A stretch of 64,000 nucleotides of DNA from Bacillus_BD sp050389805. GTDB lineage: Bacteria > Bacillota > Bacilli > Bacillales > Cytobacillaceae. Where the stretch lies: the NCBI RefSeq assembly GCF_050389805.1, contig NZ_CP130945.1, positions 1,178,001 to 1,242,000 on the forward strand. Direction: 5' to 3'. This document shows positions 1-8,147 of the stretch, in pieces. Below the pieces are notes generated by a model. It was not told the DNA's origin, made no database searches, and worked only from the letters and a program-made list of their open reading frames with translations. Position 1 is the first letter of the stretch, and every line of letters begins with the position of its first letter. The position numbers were made by a program, and so were the translations under genes.

Positions 1-1053
1 CCGACTATGGCGGCCTATTATGCCATGAAAATCGTAAAAGAGTTAGGTTTGCCTCTAAATAAACGAGTTCGTATGATTATTGGAACAGATGAGGAAAGTG
101 ATTGGAGATGTGTGACTCATTATTTTGAGCATGAAGAAATGCCAACGTTAGGATTTGCCCCAGATGCAGATTTTCCGATTATTTATGCTGAAAAGGGAAT
201 TGCTGATTTCGACTTAGTCCAAAAAGATGTTTGTAAGAATGTAGAGCGTAATCCTAAAATGGAATTAATTCGTTTTGAATCAGGTAGAAGATATAATATG
301 GTACCTGATTTTGCAAAAGCGGCGGTTCAAGTAAATATTGAAAAGACCTATTTTATTCAAAAATTTGATGATTTCTCGAAGGCGCACTCTTTAAAAGGGA
401 AATGTTATGTGGACAACGGGGAATTAATTCTTGAACTTGAAGGGGTTTCTGCGCATGGGATGGAACCTAATAATGGGAAGAATGCAGGTCTATTCCTAGC
501 AAAGTTCCTCCATGAAAATAATTATGACTCCTGTGCGACATCGTTTTTAAATCTTGCAAATGAATATCTCTATCAAGATTCAAGAGGAAATAAATTAGGT
601 GTAGCGTTTAAGGATGATATATCTGGTGAATTAACGATTAATGTTGGAAAGATGTCCTATGATCAAATCAATGGAGGGACATTTGGGTTGAATCTACGAT
701 ATCCTGTGACAAATAATATGGACGAAACAAAGAACCTATTAACGGAAACTGTATCACAAAAGGGATTTATCCTTCAGAATTATTCAGATTCAAAGCCGCA
801 TCATGTTGATGAAAATAGTGAATTAATTAAAGTATTAAAAAAAGTATATGAGGAACAAACAGGAGAGAAAGCTGAACTCTTGGCTATTGGCGGCGGTACA
901 TATGCACGTTCGTTAACCTCTGGGGTTGCCTTTGGACCACTTTTCCCCGGACGTGAAGATATTGCTCATCAAAAGGATGAGTACATGTATATTGAGGATC
1001 TCTTAAAAGCTACGGCGATTTATGCACAAGCTATTTATGAATTGGCCCAATAA
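1..1053 (+). CDS. pepV: Dipeptidase PepV (M20 family), 3' part
   Basis: C-terminal part of a zinc-dependent dipeptidase of the M20 family that cleaves dipeptides in the cytoplasm. The frame is open from the first base of the window, so the N-terminus (with the first metal-binding His) is cut off. What remains shows the catalytic/metal-ligand stretch GTDEESDW, the DADFPIIYAEKG segment typical of PepV, a long inserted lid domain, and the late His-ligand region AIGGGTYAR followed by FPGREDIAHQKDE. The B. subtilis orthologue is ytjP, which also lies beside thpR. Family assignment is firm; the true start cannot be seen. Confidence 0.93.
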   Translation, partial: PTMAAYYAMKIVKELGLPLNKRVRMIIGTDEESDWRCVTHYFEHEEMPTLGFAPDADFPIIYAEKGIADFDLVQKDVCKNVERNPKMELIRFESGRRYNMVPDFAKAAVQVNIEKTYFIQKFDDFSKAHSLKGKCYVDNGELILELEGVSAHGMEPNNGKNAGLFLAKFLHENNYDSCATSFLNLANEYLYQDSRGNKLGVAFKDDISGELTINVGKMSYDQINGGTFGLNLRYPVTNNMDETKNLLTETVSQKGFILQNYSDSKPHHVDENSELIKVLKKVYEEQTGEKAELLAIGGGTYARSLTSGVAFGPLFPGREDIAHQKDEYMYIEDLLKATAIYAQAIYELAQ

Positions 1054-1086
1054 TGAAAAAGAAAGATTGATAAAGGGGGTTCAAAA

Positions 1087-1656
1087 ATGGAGCGGGATCC
1101 GCATTATTTTTGGGCTGTACGTATTCCAGATGATATAAAACAAAGCATTTATGAACGCTTTAACGAACTTAAAAATGTTTTTGCTTTTAAACGTTGGGTT
1201 CATAAAGAGGATTATCATATTACACTTGCTTTTCTTGGTGCTGTAGAAGCTTCAAAACTAAATGTATGTATCGATTTTGTTCAAAAAGGAATAAAAAACG
1301 AAGCCATTTTCCCTTTACAGATTCAGGGGATTCAAACATTTGGTAGTCGAAAGTCTCCACGAATATTCTGGGCAGCCGTTAATCATGAAGAAAGACTTCA
1401 CCAATTACAGGAAAATGTCTATAAAAATTGTCTAGAAGCGGGTTTTACATTGGAATCTCGGGCCTACCAGCCGCATCTTACATTAGCGCGGAATTGGGTA
1501 GGTCCTGATTTCCAACATGAGTTTTTGCAAAAATATAATCCATTCGGTGTTGAACCATTGTCTTTTATGGTGAAAGAGGTTGTCTTATATCAGACCCATA
1601 TTGAAAGATCACCAAAATATGAGCCAATTGCAACCTTTTCGTTAGTAGGTGAATAG
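1087..1656 (+). CDS. thpR: RNA 2',3'-cyclic phosphodiesterase ThpR
   Basis: A 189-residue 2H phosphoesterase (LigT/ThpR family) that hydrolyses RNA 2',3'-cyclic phosphate ends. The two signature HxTx motifs are visible: HITL starting at residue 44 and HLTL starting at residue 130, at the spacing expected for the bilobal fold. Length is normal for the family. An AAAGGGGG-type ribosome binding site lies about eight bases before the ATG, and the gene follows pepV by 33 bases, so the two are probably cotranscribed. The B. subtilis counterpart is ytlP. Confidence 0.9.
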   Translation: MERDPHYFWAVRIPDDIKQSIYERFNELKNVFAFKRWVHKEDYHITLAFLGAVEASKLNVCIDFVQKGIKNEAIFPLQIQGIQTFGSRKSPRIFWAAVNHEERLHQLQENVYKNCLEAGFTLESRAYQPHLTLARNWVGPDFQHEFLQKYNPFGVEPLSFMVKEVVLYQTHIERSPKYEPIATFSLVGE

Positions 1657-1667
1657 ATTATTATTAA

Positions 1668-1977
1668 AAGAAAAGCGGAAGCGCCTTCGGAACAAAAAGT
1701 CTTTTGTTCCTGTGAAGCAAATTCAAGGAAGCTTTCCCTGATGTGCTCACCCCCGACAAGCACAAGACGAGCCGGCATGAATATTGTTCTTTAATCTTCT
1801 TGACGGATTGATAGAAATGTATAGGCGACTGTCCAGGGACGAAGGGCGTAAGACGAGTACTTCTTAAGGCGTTCTTTGCCTTCAGAAGTACTTGGCTTAT
1901 GACCCTAGTCCCTAGGAGCCGACACTAGACACGCTTGTGACCTCGAGGGGGATGGCTGCTTGCGCTAGACATCAATC
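1668..1977 (+). repeat. Family A mosaic intergenic repeat, copy A1
   Basis: Longest of five related intergenic elements. It starts with aaaagcggaagcgcc and ends with a gcgctagac-type end. Internal modules include a hairpin around ggaacaaaaagtcttttgtt (near 1688), the cacaagacgag block, the gtataggcgac block, and a long hairpin whose arms are guacuucu...agaaguac-like sequence around 1855-1892 that is shared with copy A2. The end blocks match copies at 5349, 28968, 47811 and 59777, but different copies carry different internal modules. No open reading frame is present. It fills the 385-base gap between thpR and the next gene. Confidence 0.8.
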
Positions 1978-2041
1978 TAAATTTAGGAGATTTGTAATAA
2001 GAAGTTTTTTAAGATAGGGAATGTATGTGAGGATTAAATAA

Positions 2042-3034
2042 ATGGGACAATTAATTAAATTACAAGATTATACATCACGATACGAACAGAATATTTATCA
2101 TTATTCAGCTCGTTTTGTTACGCTGAAAAAGCAACAATGGGAGAAAGTACGTAAAAATTGGGATAATCCTGGTAATTATTCTGATCGATCCAATATCTAC
2201 GAGTCCATTGAAACAGGAGATGTAGACGAGAACAAGTATACTTTTTTAGAAAAAATAAAAACCTTATTTCAAAGAGGTCATTCCAATCTCTCAGAAATAG
2301 AGGATCTTTCAAATCAAGAAACGCAGTCTTTAGAGGAAAATGAGTTTTCTAGTTTTAAAGAAATTTTCGATTTAGAAAACAGGCCTGCGACGATTGATGA
2401 GTTAAAAAGGTTGTTTTTAAATCAACTATTCGAATTTCAAATGACTTGGGCAACTTCAACTTTAGTTGAAAAGTCTTTCGTTAATAAACGATTTTATTAT
2501 GATGAAAGGTTAAAGTATTTTTTACAGCGCTTTCCAGATACGTATCTGACCCTTTATCGCCCTGTTTTTAAATTAAAAAAGGCAACGATTGAGGTGGAAA
2601 CGATTTTAATTGGTCCCACTGATATATGGTGTATTACGTTTGTAGAAGATGCTGATCTTTCTGTGTTTATCGGAAATCAGGAGAAGTTCTGGTCAATTCG
2701 TAATAAAAATCACGAAAAGAAAATCATCAATCCCTTAATTGCTTTAAATCGAATGGGGAAAATCGTGAAAAAAATACTTGAGCTTTCTGAAGTTCAACTT
2801 CCAGTTCATAAGGTGCTGTTATGTAGAAATGGGTTTATTGATCATCCAACCTCACCATATGATGTTGTAATGATTGATAAACGAAATTACGAGGAGTGGT
2901 TTCAGAACCTTAGAAGCTTACGTTCTCCTTTAAAAGCGGCACAGCTAAAGGGGGCAGAAGCTTTATTACAATTTTGTCAAACTTCTGCTGTTAAGAGAAT
3001 CGAATGGGAAGTTTGGGATCGTCCTTCAAAATAA
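2042..3034 (+). CDS. NERD-like (nuclease-related) domain protein
   Basis: A 330-residue soluble protein. The C-terminal half (about residues 165-290) looks like a NERD domain: a basic FKLKKATIEVETILIGP segment, a hydrophobic strand DIWCITFVED, then a K/N-rich stretch and NPLIALNRMGKIVKKIL. The N-terminal half is charged and without recognised motifs. Bacillaceae carry a gene of this type between thpR and amyX (ytlQ in B. subtilis, from memory). NERD proteins are proposed to act on DNA, but no activity can be claimed here, and the strong acidic residue of the usual motif is hard to place. The start is ATG with a weak ribosome binding site. Confidence 0.55.
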   Translation: MGQLIKLQDYTSRYEQNIYHYSARFVTLKKQQWEKVRKNWDNPGNYSDRSNIYESIETGDVDENKYTFLEKIKTLFQRGHSNLSEIEDLSNQETQSLEENEFSSFKEIFDLENRPATIDELKRLFLNQLFEFQMTWATSTLVEKSFVNKRFYYDERLKYFLQRFPDTYLTLYRPVFKLKKATIEVETILIGPTDIWCITFVEDADLSVFIGNQEKFWSIRNKNHEKKIINPLIALNRMGKIVKKILELSEVQLPVHKVLLCRNGFIDHPTSPYDVVMIDKRNYEEWFQNLRSLRSPLKAAQLKGAEALLQFCQTSAVKRIEWEVWDRPSK

Positions 3035-3076
3035 AAGCTTTCTTATTAGGTTTTCCTTATAAAGGAGTGAAAGCAA

Positions 3077-5230
3077 ATGACGACCATTGAAAGGGATTTT
3101 GAAGCGTATTTAGATGAGATGAACATCATTACCATTTTAATCCCTTATCCTTTAGATCAAGGTGATAAAAGCTCCTTTTTTTTAAAACATACTCATGGGG
3201 AAGCTCCTCTTAAGATTATTAATAGAATTCTACACGAGAATTTCGTCAAATACGTATGTAGAATGAAGGATTCGATTCATAATATCGGTGATAAATATTG
3301 GATCGTTGATTCCCTACAAAGAGAAACCGACCTACAAATAGGTGCCGTTACAAGAACTGAAGAATTTGATCATTTTTTTTATTATGATGGAAAATTAGGA
3401 GTGCAGTATGGACGCCATGAGAGTACGTTTGCATTATGGGCACCTACTGCAACCTCTGTAAAACTCAAAATAAAATTTCCTGATGATAGCCATTCAGAAA
3501 TCTTTAAGATGAATAGAGGGGTAAAAGGAGTATGGACTGTAACCCTTCAGGGAAATGTAGAGAACTATCGTTATGTGTATTTAGTTTGTGTCAATCGTCA
3601 TTGGGAAGAGGCGGTTGATCCCTATGCTGTTGCTGTAACGGAAAACGGTGCAGAAGGGGTTGTAATTGACTTAAGTAAAACGACTATTCAAAAACGTGAT
3701 TTACCGCCTTTAGAGTGTGAAACAGATAGCATTATCTATGAAACTCATATAAGGGATTTTACGATTCATCCAAACAGTGGTGTGAACCATAAAGGGTCCT
3801 ATATTGGGGCTGCTGAGTTTGGAACAAAAGATGATGATGGAAATGTAACGTGCCTTTCGTATGTGAAAAGCCTCGGAATTACCCACTTAGAATTAATGCC
3901 CTTACATGATTTTGAGGGTGTGGATGAACTCTCACCTCGAAAGGAATATAATTGGGGGTATAATCCACTGCATTATAATGTTCCGGATGGGAGTTATAGT
4001 TTGGATCCTAGTAATCCATATAAAAGAATCCTTGAATTAAAGCATCTTATTGATACACTTCATCAACATGGAATTCGTGTCATATTGGACGTTGTTTATA
4101 ATCATGTGTATAAGAGGGAAACCTCTTCCTTTGAAAAAATCGTACCCGGGTATTATTTTCGTCACGATCATCATGGGATGCCTTCTAATGGAACAGGAGT
4201 AGGAAATGATATCGCATCAGAGAGGAAGATGGTAAGAAAATTCATTGTCGACTCTGTTTTGTATTGGTTAAATGAATATAAAGTAGACGGCTTCCGTTTT
4301 GACTTAATGGGGATATTGGACATTGAAACGATGAGCAAAATTAGAGAAGAAGTGGATCAAATAGAACCATCAATTATCCTCATAGGAGAAGGGTGGGATT
4401 TGAATACTCCGTTGCCAACCCCAAGAAAGGCTAACATTCATAATCAAAAATTACTGCCTCGTATTGGTCAATTTAATGATTGGTTTCGAGATTCAATAAA
4501 AGGGAGTACGTTTAATCTTTATGATAAAGGATTTATATGCGGCAATGACCATTATTACGATGTATGCATTCAAGTAATGGCAGGAAGTGTCGGTTATAAA
4601 CATTCGAAAGAAGGCTTGTTCGCAGAACCGACTCAGAGTGTTAACTATGTAGAGTCACATGATAATCATACTCTGTGGGATAAATTGATGGTTTGTCTTG
4701 CGGATGAGGATATGGAAATCATTAAGAAAGTCCATCGTCTAGGTACTGCGATTGTTCTCCTATCCCAAGGAATTCCTTTTTTGCATAGTGGTCAGGAATT
4801 CTTTCGTACGAAAAAAGGGGACGGAAATAGCTATCGATCACCAAATCATGTGAATTGGTTAGATTGGACTTTAAAGCAAAATAATGAAGAACATATTGAA
4901 TATATAAAAGGATTCATTCAACTAAGGAAATCTCATCGTGCATTTCGATTACCTCGAGCTGAATTAATACGAAAACATATGACATTACTCCCGCTTTCCA
5001 AACCGCTAATTGGCTGGAAATTTGAAAATGTGAAAGAATTTGGTCCAGCCGACACTATTACGATTTTTATAAATCCTTCAAAGGAAGCTAAAACAGTAGA
5101 TTTGCCAGAAGGGAATTGGAGGATTGTCGCGAATGGAAGCGTTGTTTGTCTTGAACCAGGAATTCATACGGTTCAAGGAAGAATGAGCCTAGATGCTGTT
5201 AGTCTATATGTCCTATTTCATAACGACTAA
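3077..5230 (+). CDS. amyX: Type I pullulanase AmyX
   Basis: Debranching enzyme that hydrolyses alpha-1,6 links in pullulan, amylopectin and glycogen-type glucans. The 717-residue length matches B. subtilis AmyX. An N-terminal domain and a CBM48-like domain (about 105-200) precede a GH13 barrel. The type I pullulanase signature YNWGYNP is at about 291-297, region II GFRFDLMG (nucleophile Asp) at about 405, region III GEGWDL (acid/base Glu) at about 436 and region IV ESHDNHTLWD at about 525. There is no signal peptide, so the enzyme is intracellular. A strong AAAGGAG site precedes the ATG. A terminator follows. Confidence 0.95.
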   Translation: MTTIERDFEAYLDEMNIITILIPYPLDQGDKSSFFLKHTHGEAPLKIINRILHENFVKYVCRMKDSIHNIGDKYWIVDSLQRETDLQIGAVTRTEEFDHFFYYDGKLGVQYGRHESTFALWAPTATSVKLKIKFPDDSHSEIFKMNRGVKGVWTVTLQGNVENYRYVYLVCVNRHWEEAVDPYAVAVTENGAEGVVIDLSKTTIQKRDLPPLECETDSIIYETHIRDFTIHPNSGVNHKGSYIGAAEFGTKDDDGNVTCLSYVKSLGITHLELMPLHDFEGVDELSPRKEYNWGYNPLHYNVPDGSYSLDPSNPYKRILELKHLIDTLHQHGIRVILDVVYNHVYKRETSSFEKIVPGYYFRHDHHGMPSNGTGVGNDIASERKMVRKFIVDSVLYWLNEYKVDGFRFDLMGILDIETMSKIREEVDQIEPSIILIGEGWDLNTPLPTPRKANIHNQKLLPRIGQFNDWFRDSIKGSTFNLYDKGFICGNDHYYDVCIQVMAGSVGYKHSKEGLFAEPTQSVNYVESHDNHTLWDKLMVCLADEDMEIIKKVHRLGTAIVLLSQGIPFLHSGQEFFRTKKGDGNSYRSPNHVNWLDWTLKQNNEEHIEYIKGFIQLRKSHRAFRLPRAELIRKHMTLLPLSKPLIGWKFENVKEFGPADTITIFINPSKEAKTVDLPEGNWRIVANGSVVCLEPGIHTVQGRMSLDAVSLYVLFHND

Positions 5231-5302
5231 TAATTAGGAAAATTCTTTACAAAAGGATTGTCTTGACGGTTTTGAACTGTGACGATAAAATTTAGATTAG
5301 AG

Positions 5303-5346
5303 TATGGCTATTGTAGTATAGTATTAAACAATAGCCATATTTTATT
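5303..5346 (+). terminator. Rho-independent terminator after amyX
   Basis: An 11-bp perfect stem (tatggctattg / caatagccata) is followed by a T-rich run. It lies 70 bases after the amyX stop and directly before repeat A2. Confidence 0.75.
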
Positions 5347-5348
5347 TT

Positions 5349-5591
5349 GATATCTAGCGCAAGCAGACACCCCCTCGAGGTCACAAGCGTATCTAGTGTC
5401 GGCTCCTAGGGACACAGGTCTAGCCAAGTACTTCTGAAGGCAAAGAACGCCTTAAGAAGTACTTGTCTTACGCCCTTCGTCACTGGACAGTCGCCTATAC
5501 ATTTCTAACAATCCGTCAAGAAGATAAAAAACAATCTTCATGCCGGCGCGTCTTGTGCAGACTTAAGGGTGAGCATGCGCTTGCGCTTTTA
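5349..5591 (-). repeat. Family A mosaic intergenic repeat, copy A2
   Basis: Inverted relative to A1: it begins with tctagcgcaagcag and ends gcgcttgcgctttt. It shares with A1 the ctcgaggtcacaagcg block, the tagtgtcggctcctaggga block, the long hairpin of about 38 bases with arms gtacttctgaaggc / gccttaagaagtac, and the cagtcgcctatacatttct block. The cgtcttgtgc block is also present. It occupies most of the gap between the amyX terminator and ytmP; no coding potential is visible. Confidence 0.8.
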
Positions 5592-5624
5592 TTTTGAGTA
5601 GTACGGAACTGCAGGTGAACAGCA

Positions 5625-6404
5625 TTGGAAGATTATTTTGGTCATGATTGGGAGATTGTTCCTGCTGGTGGAGCAACTGGAGAGGCCTTTTTTGCACAAC
5701 ATGAAAAGAATCGATATTTTTTAAAACGAAATACTTCTCCTTTTTTGGCGAGCCTTTCGGCGGAAGGAATTGTTCCAAAACTGGTCTGGACTAAAAGAAT
5801 GGAAACCGGTGATGTTTTTACCGCCCAACAATGGTTAAATGGTCGGGAGTTGAAGCCTGCTGAAATGGTTCAAGAAAATGTTGCAAAGCTACTCAAAAAA
5901 ATTCATCAGTCTAAACATCTGCTTAATATGTTAAAAAGGTTAGGGAAATCACCCTTACAACCCGCACATATCATACAAAATCTTCATCAACAATTAGATG
6001 AAGATATAGACAAACTCTCGATTGTTCAAGAGTCGATTACGTTTCTAAAAGAAAACTCGGAGAACATTCATTTTGAGCATAAAGTAGTCTGCCATTGTGA
6101 TGTTAACCATAACAACTGGCTGCTTGATGAAAACAACCAGTTGTATTTAATTGATTGGGACGGAGCCGTTGTTGCAGATCCTGCTATAGATATTGGATCA
6201 TTGTTGTACTGGTATATTCCACGAAATGAGTGGGAAAATTGGTTAAATCTATATGGATTAAAATTGGATGATCACTTGATTCTTAGGATGAAATGGTATG
6301 TGATTGCGCAAACCTTACAATCCATTCAATGGCATAAAGATAAATCTCGATTTTCGGAAATGAATCACTGGATTGATTTATTAGAACAATATCTTTCTTT
6401 ATGA
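5625..6404 (+). CDS. ytmP: YtmP-like phosphotransferase (choline/aminoglycoside kinase fold)
   Basis: A 259-residue protein kinase-like phosphotransferase. The catalytic loop CHCDVNHNNWLL (about 156-167, HxDxxxxN type) and the metal-binding LIDWDGA (about 175-181, DFG-equivalent) are intact. An N-terminal glycine-rich strand GGATGEAFFAQ and the lysine of YFLKRN fit the small lobe. The substrate is unknown; the family includes choline, thiamine and aminoglycoside kinases. The start is a TTG preceded by AGGTGA. It converges with ytzH, their 3' ends overlapping by six bases, as at the ytmP-ytzH locus of B. subtilis. Confidence 0.8.
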   Translation: MEDYFGHDWEIVPAGGATGEAFFAQHEKNRYFLKRNTSPFLASLSAEGIVPKLVWTKRMETGDVFTAQQWLNGRELKPAEMVQENVAKLLKKIHQSKHLLNMLKRLGKSPLQPAHIIQNLHQQLDEDIDKLSIVQESITFLKENSENIHFEHKVVCHCDVNHNNWLLDENNQLYLIDWDGAVVADPAIDIGSLLYWYIPRNEWENWLNLYGLKLDDHLILRMKWYVIAQTLQSIQWHKDKSRFSEMNHWIDLLEQYLSL

Positions 6405-6677
6405 TAATTGATCCATATTTTCAACCCATTGGGTTAGTTGGTGTTGGTGAGATTCGATATGTTGATCTAAATCGGTAGAATTAACACCATTTTGGCTATA
6501 AGAGTAAATTTGATTAAGAGTATTGGCATCTTGTTGATTTAAATGCTGATTCGCCATTAGTGATTTGACTAGCCGTTCTAGTTGTTCACATTCTGAAACC
6601 GAACCACAGCAATCGGACTGATGATTGGTTAAAATATCTTTAATTAAATTAATTTGATCTTGATATTGGAGAGGCAT
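6399..6677 (-). CDS. ytzH: YtzH-like protein
   Basis: A 92-residue acidic, Gln/His-rich, helical protein with no membrane segment. The sequence pattern (N-terminal YQDQINLIKDILTNHQ, a paired cysteine CCGSVSECEQ, then LNQQDANTLNQIYSYSQNG) and position between ytmP and trmB match the uncharacterised YtzH family. Function unknown. It is transcribed against its neighbours. Confidence 0.75.
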   Translation of the reverse strand: MPLQYQDQINLIKDILTNHQSDCCGSVSECEQLERLVKSLMANQHLNQQDANTLNQIYSYSQNGVNSTDLDQHIESHQHQLTQWVENMDQLS

Positions 6678-6816
6678 CTATGAGCATCCTTTCTATTCAA
6701 ACTAAGCGTCTTACCTGAAGAGAATTCACATTTAGTTTGTGAGTTCTTTTTTTAATTATTCGTGGCTTGTGGAAAAATGTTGTACAATCCATTATGCTAG
6801 TACGTAAGAAAAAACT

Positions 6817-7009
6817 AACTTCATTCAGCAGAATTCCCGCAATTAAATGAATAGGGGATGAATGGCGAGTATAAGGATTAAAGCTCGATTGAATAAAATA
6901 CTTGCTTAATGAAGTTTAAGCCTCCGGCGGATTCTTCAGATTTTTAATTGATTTTTGTCGATCAAGCTCGACAAATCTGGGCGCAAATTTGCCGAGGCAA
7001 ATTGATAAA
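6817..7009 (+). ncRNA. Family B structured RNA element, copy B1
   Basis: About 193 bases directly upstream of the trmB ribosome binding site and similar in plan to the copy at 46941. Supported helices: a long-range pair of 6817-6825 with 6908-6916; a hairpin 6954-6961/6968-6975 (tttgtcga/tcgacaaa) with a tcaagc loop; and a hairpin near 6985-7002 with aatttgc/gcaaatt arms. The equivalents in B2 have different stem bases but stay paired. The loop caagc, the block gcctccggcggat and the gcgcaaa block are nearly constant. No open reading frame. It could be a stand-alone HEARO/omega-like RNA or a cis-element of trmB; the family is not certain. Confidence 0.6.
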
Positions 7010-7023
7010 AGAGGGGTGTCACC

Positions 7024-7662
7024 ATGCGCTTAAGACATAAACCATGGGCAAAAGAAAAGCTCGAACAGTATCCACAATATGTGATTTCACAACCAGAAAG
7101 TTTAAAAGGAAAATGGGGAACGGTTTTTGAAAATCAACAACCCTTACATATTGAAATTGGGACAGGAAAAGGTCGTTTTATTACGGAGATGGCAAGAGCC
7201 AATCCGTCTACTAATTATTTAGGAATTGAATTACAAGAAAGTGTGATTGTTTCTGCGCTTGATCGGATCATTGAGGCAGAAATTCCAAATGTAAAATTAT
7301 TAAATGCCAATGCTGTAGACTTGCCACAGTATTTTGAAAAAGGAGAGATCTCTAGGATCTATTTGAATTTTTCAGATCCATGGCCAAAAGTACGCCATGA
7401 AAAGCGTCGTTTAACCTATAAAAGCTTTCTACAGATTTACGAAGAGTTGCTTCCAAAACAAGGGGAGGTTCATTTTAAAACCGATAATCAAGGCTTATTT
7501 GAATATTCGTTAACTAGTTTCTCCCAATATGGAATGTTGTTGAAATATATTAGTCTTGATTTGCATAAGAGTGATTTTGAAGGCAATATTATGACTGAGT
7601 ATGAAGAAAAGTTCTCAAGTAAAGGAAACCGGATTTATCGATGTGAAGTACAATTCCGTTAA
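7024..7662 (+). CDS. trmB: tRNA (guanine-N7-)-methyltransferase TrmB
   Basis: S-adenosylmethionine-dependent enzyme that makes m7G46 in the variable loop of tRNA. 212 residues, normal length. The SAM site EIGTGKGRFITEMA is at about 40-53, and the family signature LNFSDPWPKVRHEKRR at about 114-129 holds the catalytic Asp. KTDNQGLFEYS and the C-terminal TEYEEKFSSKG are also typical. The ATG has a GAGGGGTG ribosome binding site that abuts the end of element B1. B. subtilis ytmQ is the orthologue. Confidence 0.95.
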   Translation: MRLRHKPWAKEKLEQYPQYVISQPESLKGKWGTVFENQQPLHIEIGTGKGRFITEMARANPSTNYLGIELQESVIVSALDRIIEAEIPNVKLLNANAVDLPQYFEKGEISRIYLNFSDPWPKVRHEKRRLTYKSFLQIYEELLPKQGEVHFKTDNQGLFEYSLTSFSQYGMLLKYISLDLHKSDFEGNIMTEYEEKFSSKGNRIYRCEVQFR

Positions 7663-7670
7663 TGGATACA

Positions 7671-7718
7671 AAAAGGTGTCAGATTTCTCGTTTGAAAGTA
7701 TGACACCTTTTATTTTTT
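7671..7718 (+). terminator. Terminator after trmB
   Basis: Stem aaaaggtgtca / tgacacctttt with a 19-base loop and T-rich end. It lies between the convergent trmB and ytzB genes and probably serves both. A similar ggtgtcag-type stem occurs at 47157. Confidence 0.75.
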
Positions 7719-8028
7719 ATATGGGATAAGCATCTAGGATGGCGCCTGTTTTACTGTCTACGATAAATTCATATTGCTCTAAACGTTCTTCCACTTTTCT
7801 AGAGATTCCTCCAACAAAGACATCATATTGAAGAAATTCTTTTTTATAAGGTTGTTTTTTCATTTGAATCCATGAGCCCTGAATCGGGCCGTGTTTTTTG
7901 AAAGCTGATTTAGCTATGCTTAATGCTTTTTCTGGAGTAATGTCCCCATTTTGATTTAAGGTTGTACTTACCAAAAGGCTAGCAACCACTCCTGCTCCTG
8001 CTCCAATAAGAAAGGTTTTCCAATTCAC
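7717..8028 (-). CDS. ytzB: PepSY-domain small protein YtzB
   Basis: A 103-residue protein with one N-terminal hydrophobic segment (FLIGAGAGVVASLLVSTTL, about 5-23) and a PepSY domain after it (LSIAKSAFKKHGPIQGSWIQM ... YDVFVGG ... YEFIVDSKTGAILDAYP). It is probably a membrane-anchored extracytoplasmic protein. PepSY domains are thought to modulate peptidases, but no partner can be named. Position between trmB and ytoP matches B. subtilis ytzB. Confidence 0.8.
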   Translation of the reverse strand: MNWKTFLIGAGAGVVASLLVSTTLNQNGDITPEKALSIAKSAFKKHGPIQGSWIQMKKQPYKKEFLQYDVFVGGISRKVEERLEQYEFIVDSKTGAILDAYPI

Positions 8029-8147
8029 AACTTAACCCCCTAATAGATTAATGTCTATATTCTTTGATATTATAGTATCAAACCAATCAAAAATTCTAAA
8101 ATATTTATGTTGAGAACAATGTATTTTTATAAAAGGAGATGAAGAGC

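Noticed and set aside
1590..1778. A 62-codon minus-strand frame over the thpR end and repeat A1
   Set aside because: Half lies inside the repeat and half antisense to thpR; no start site support.
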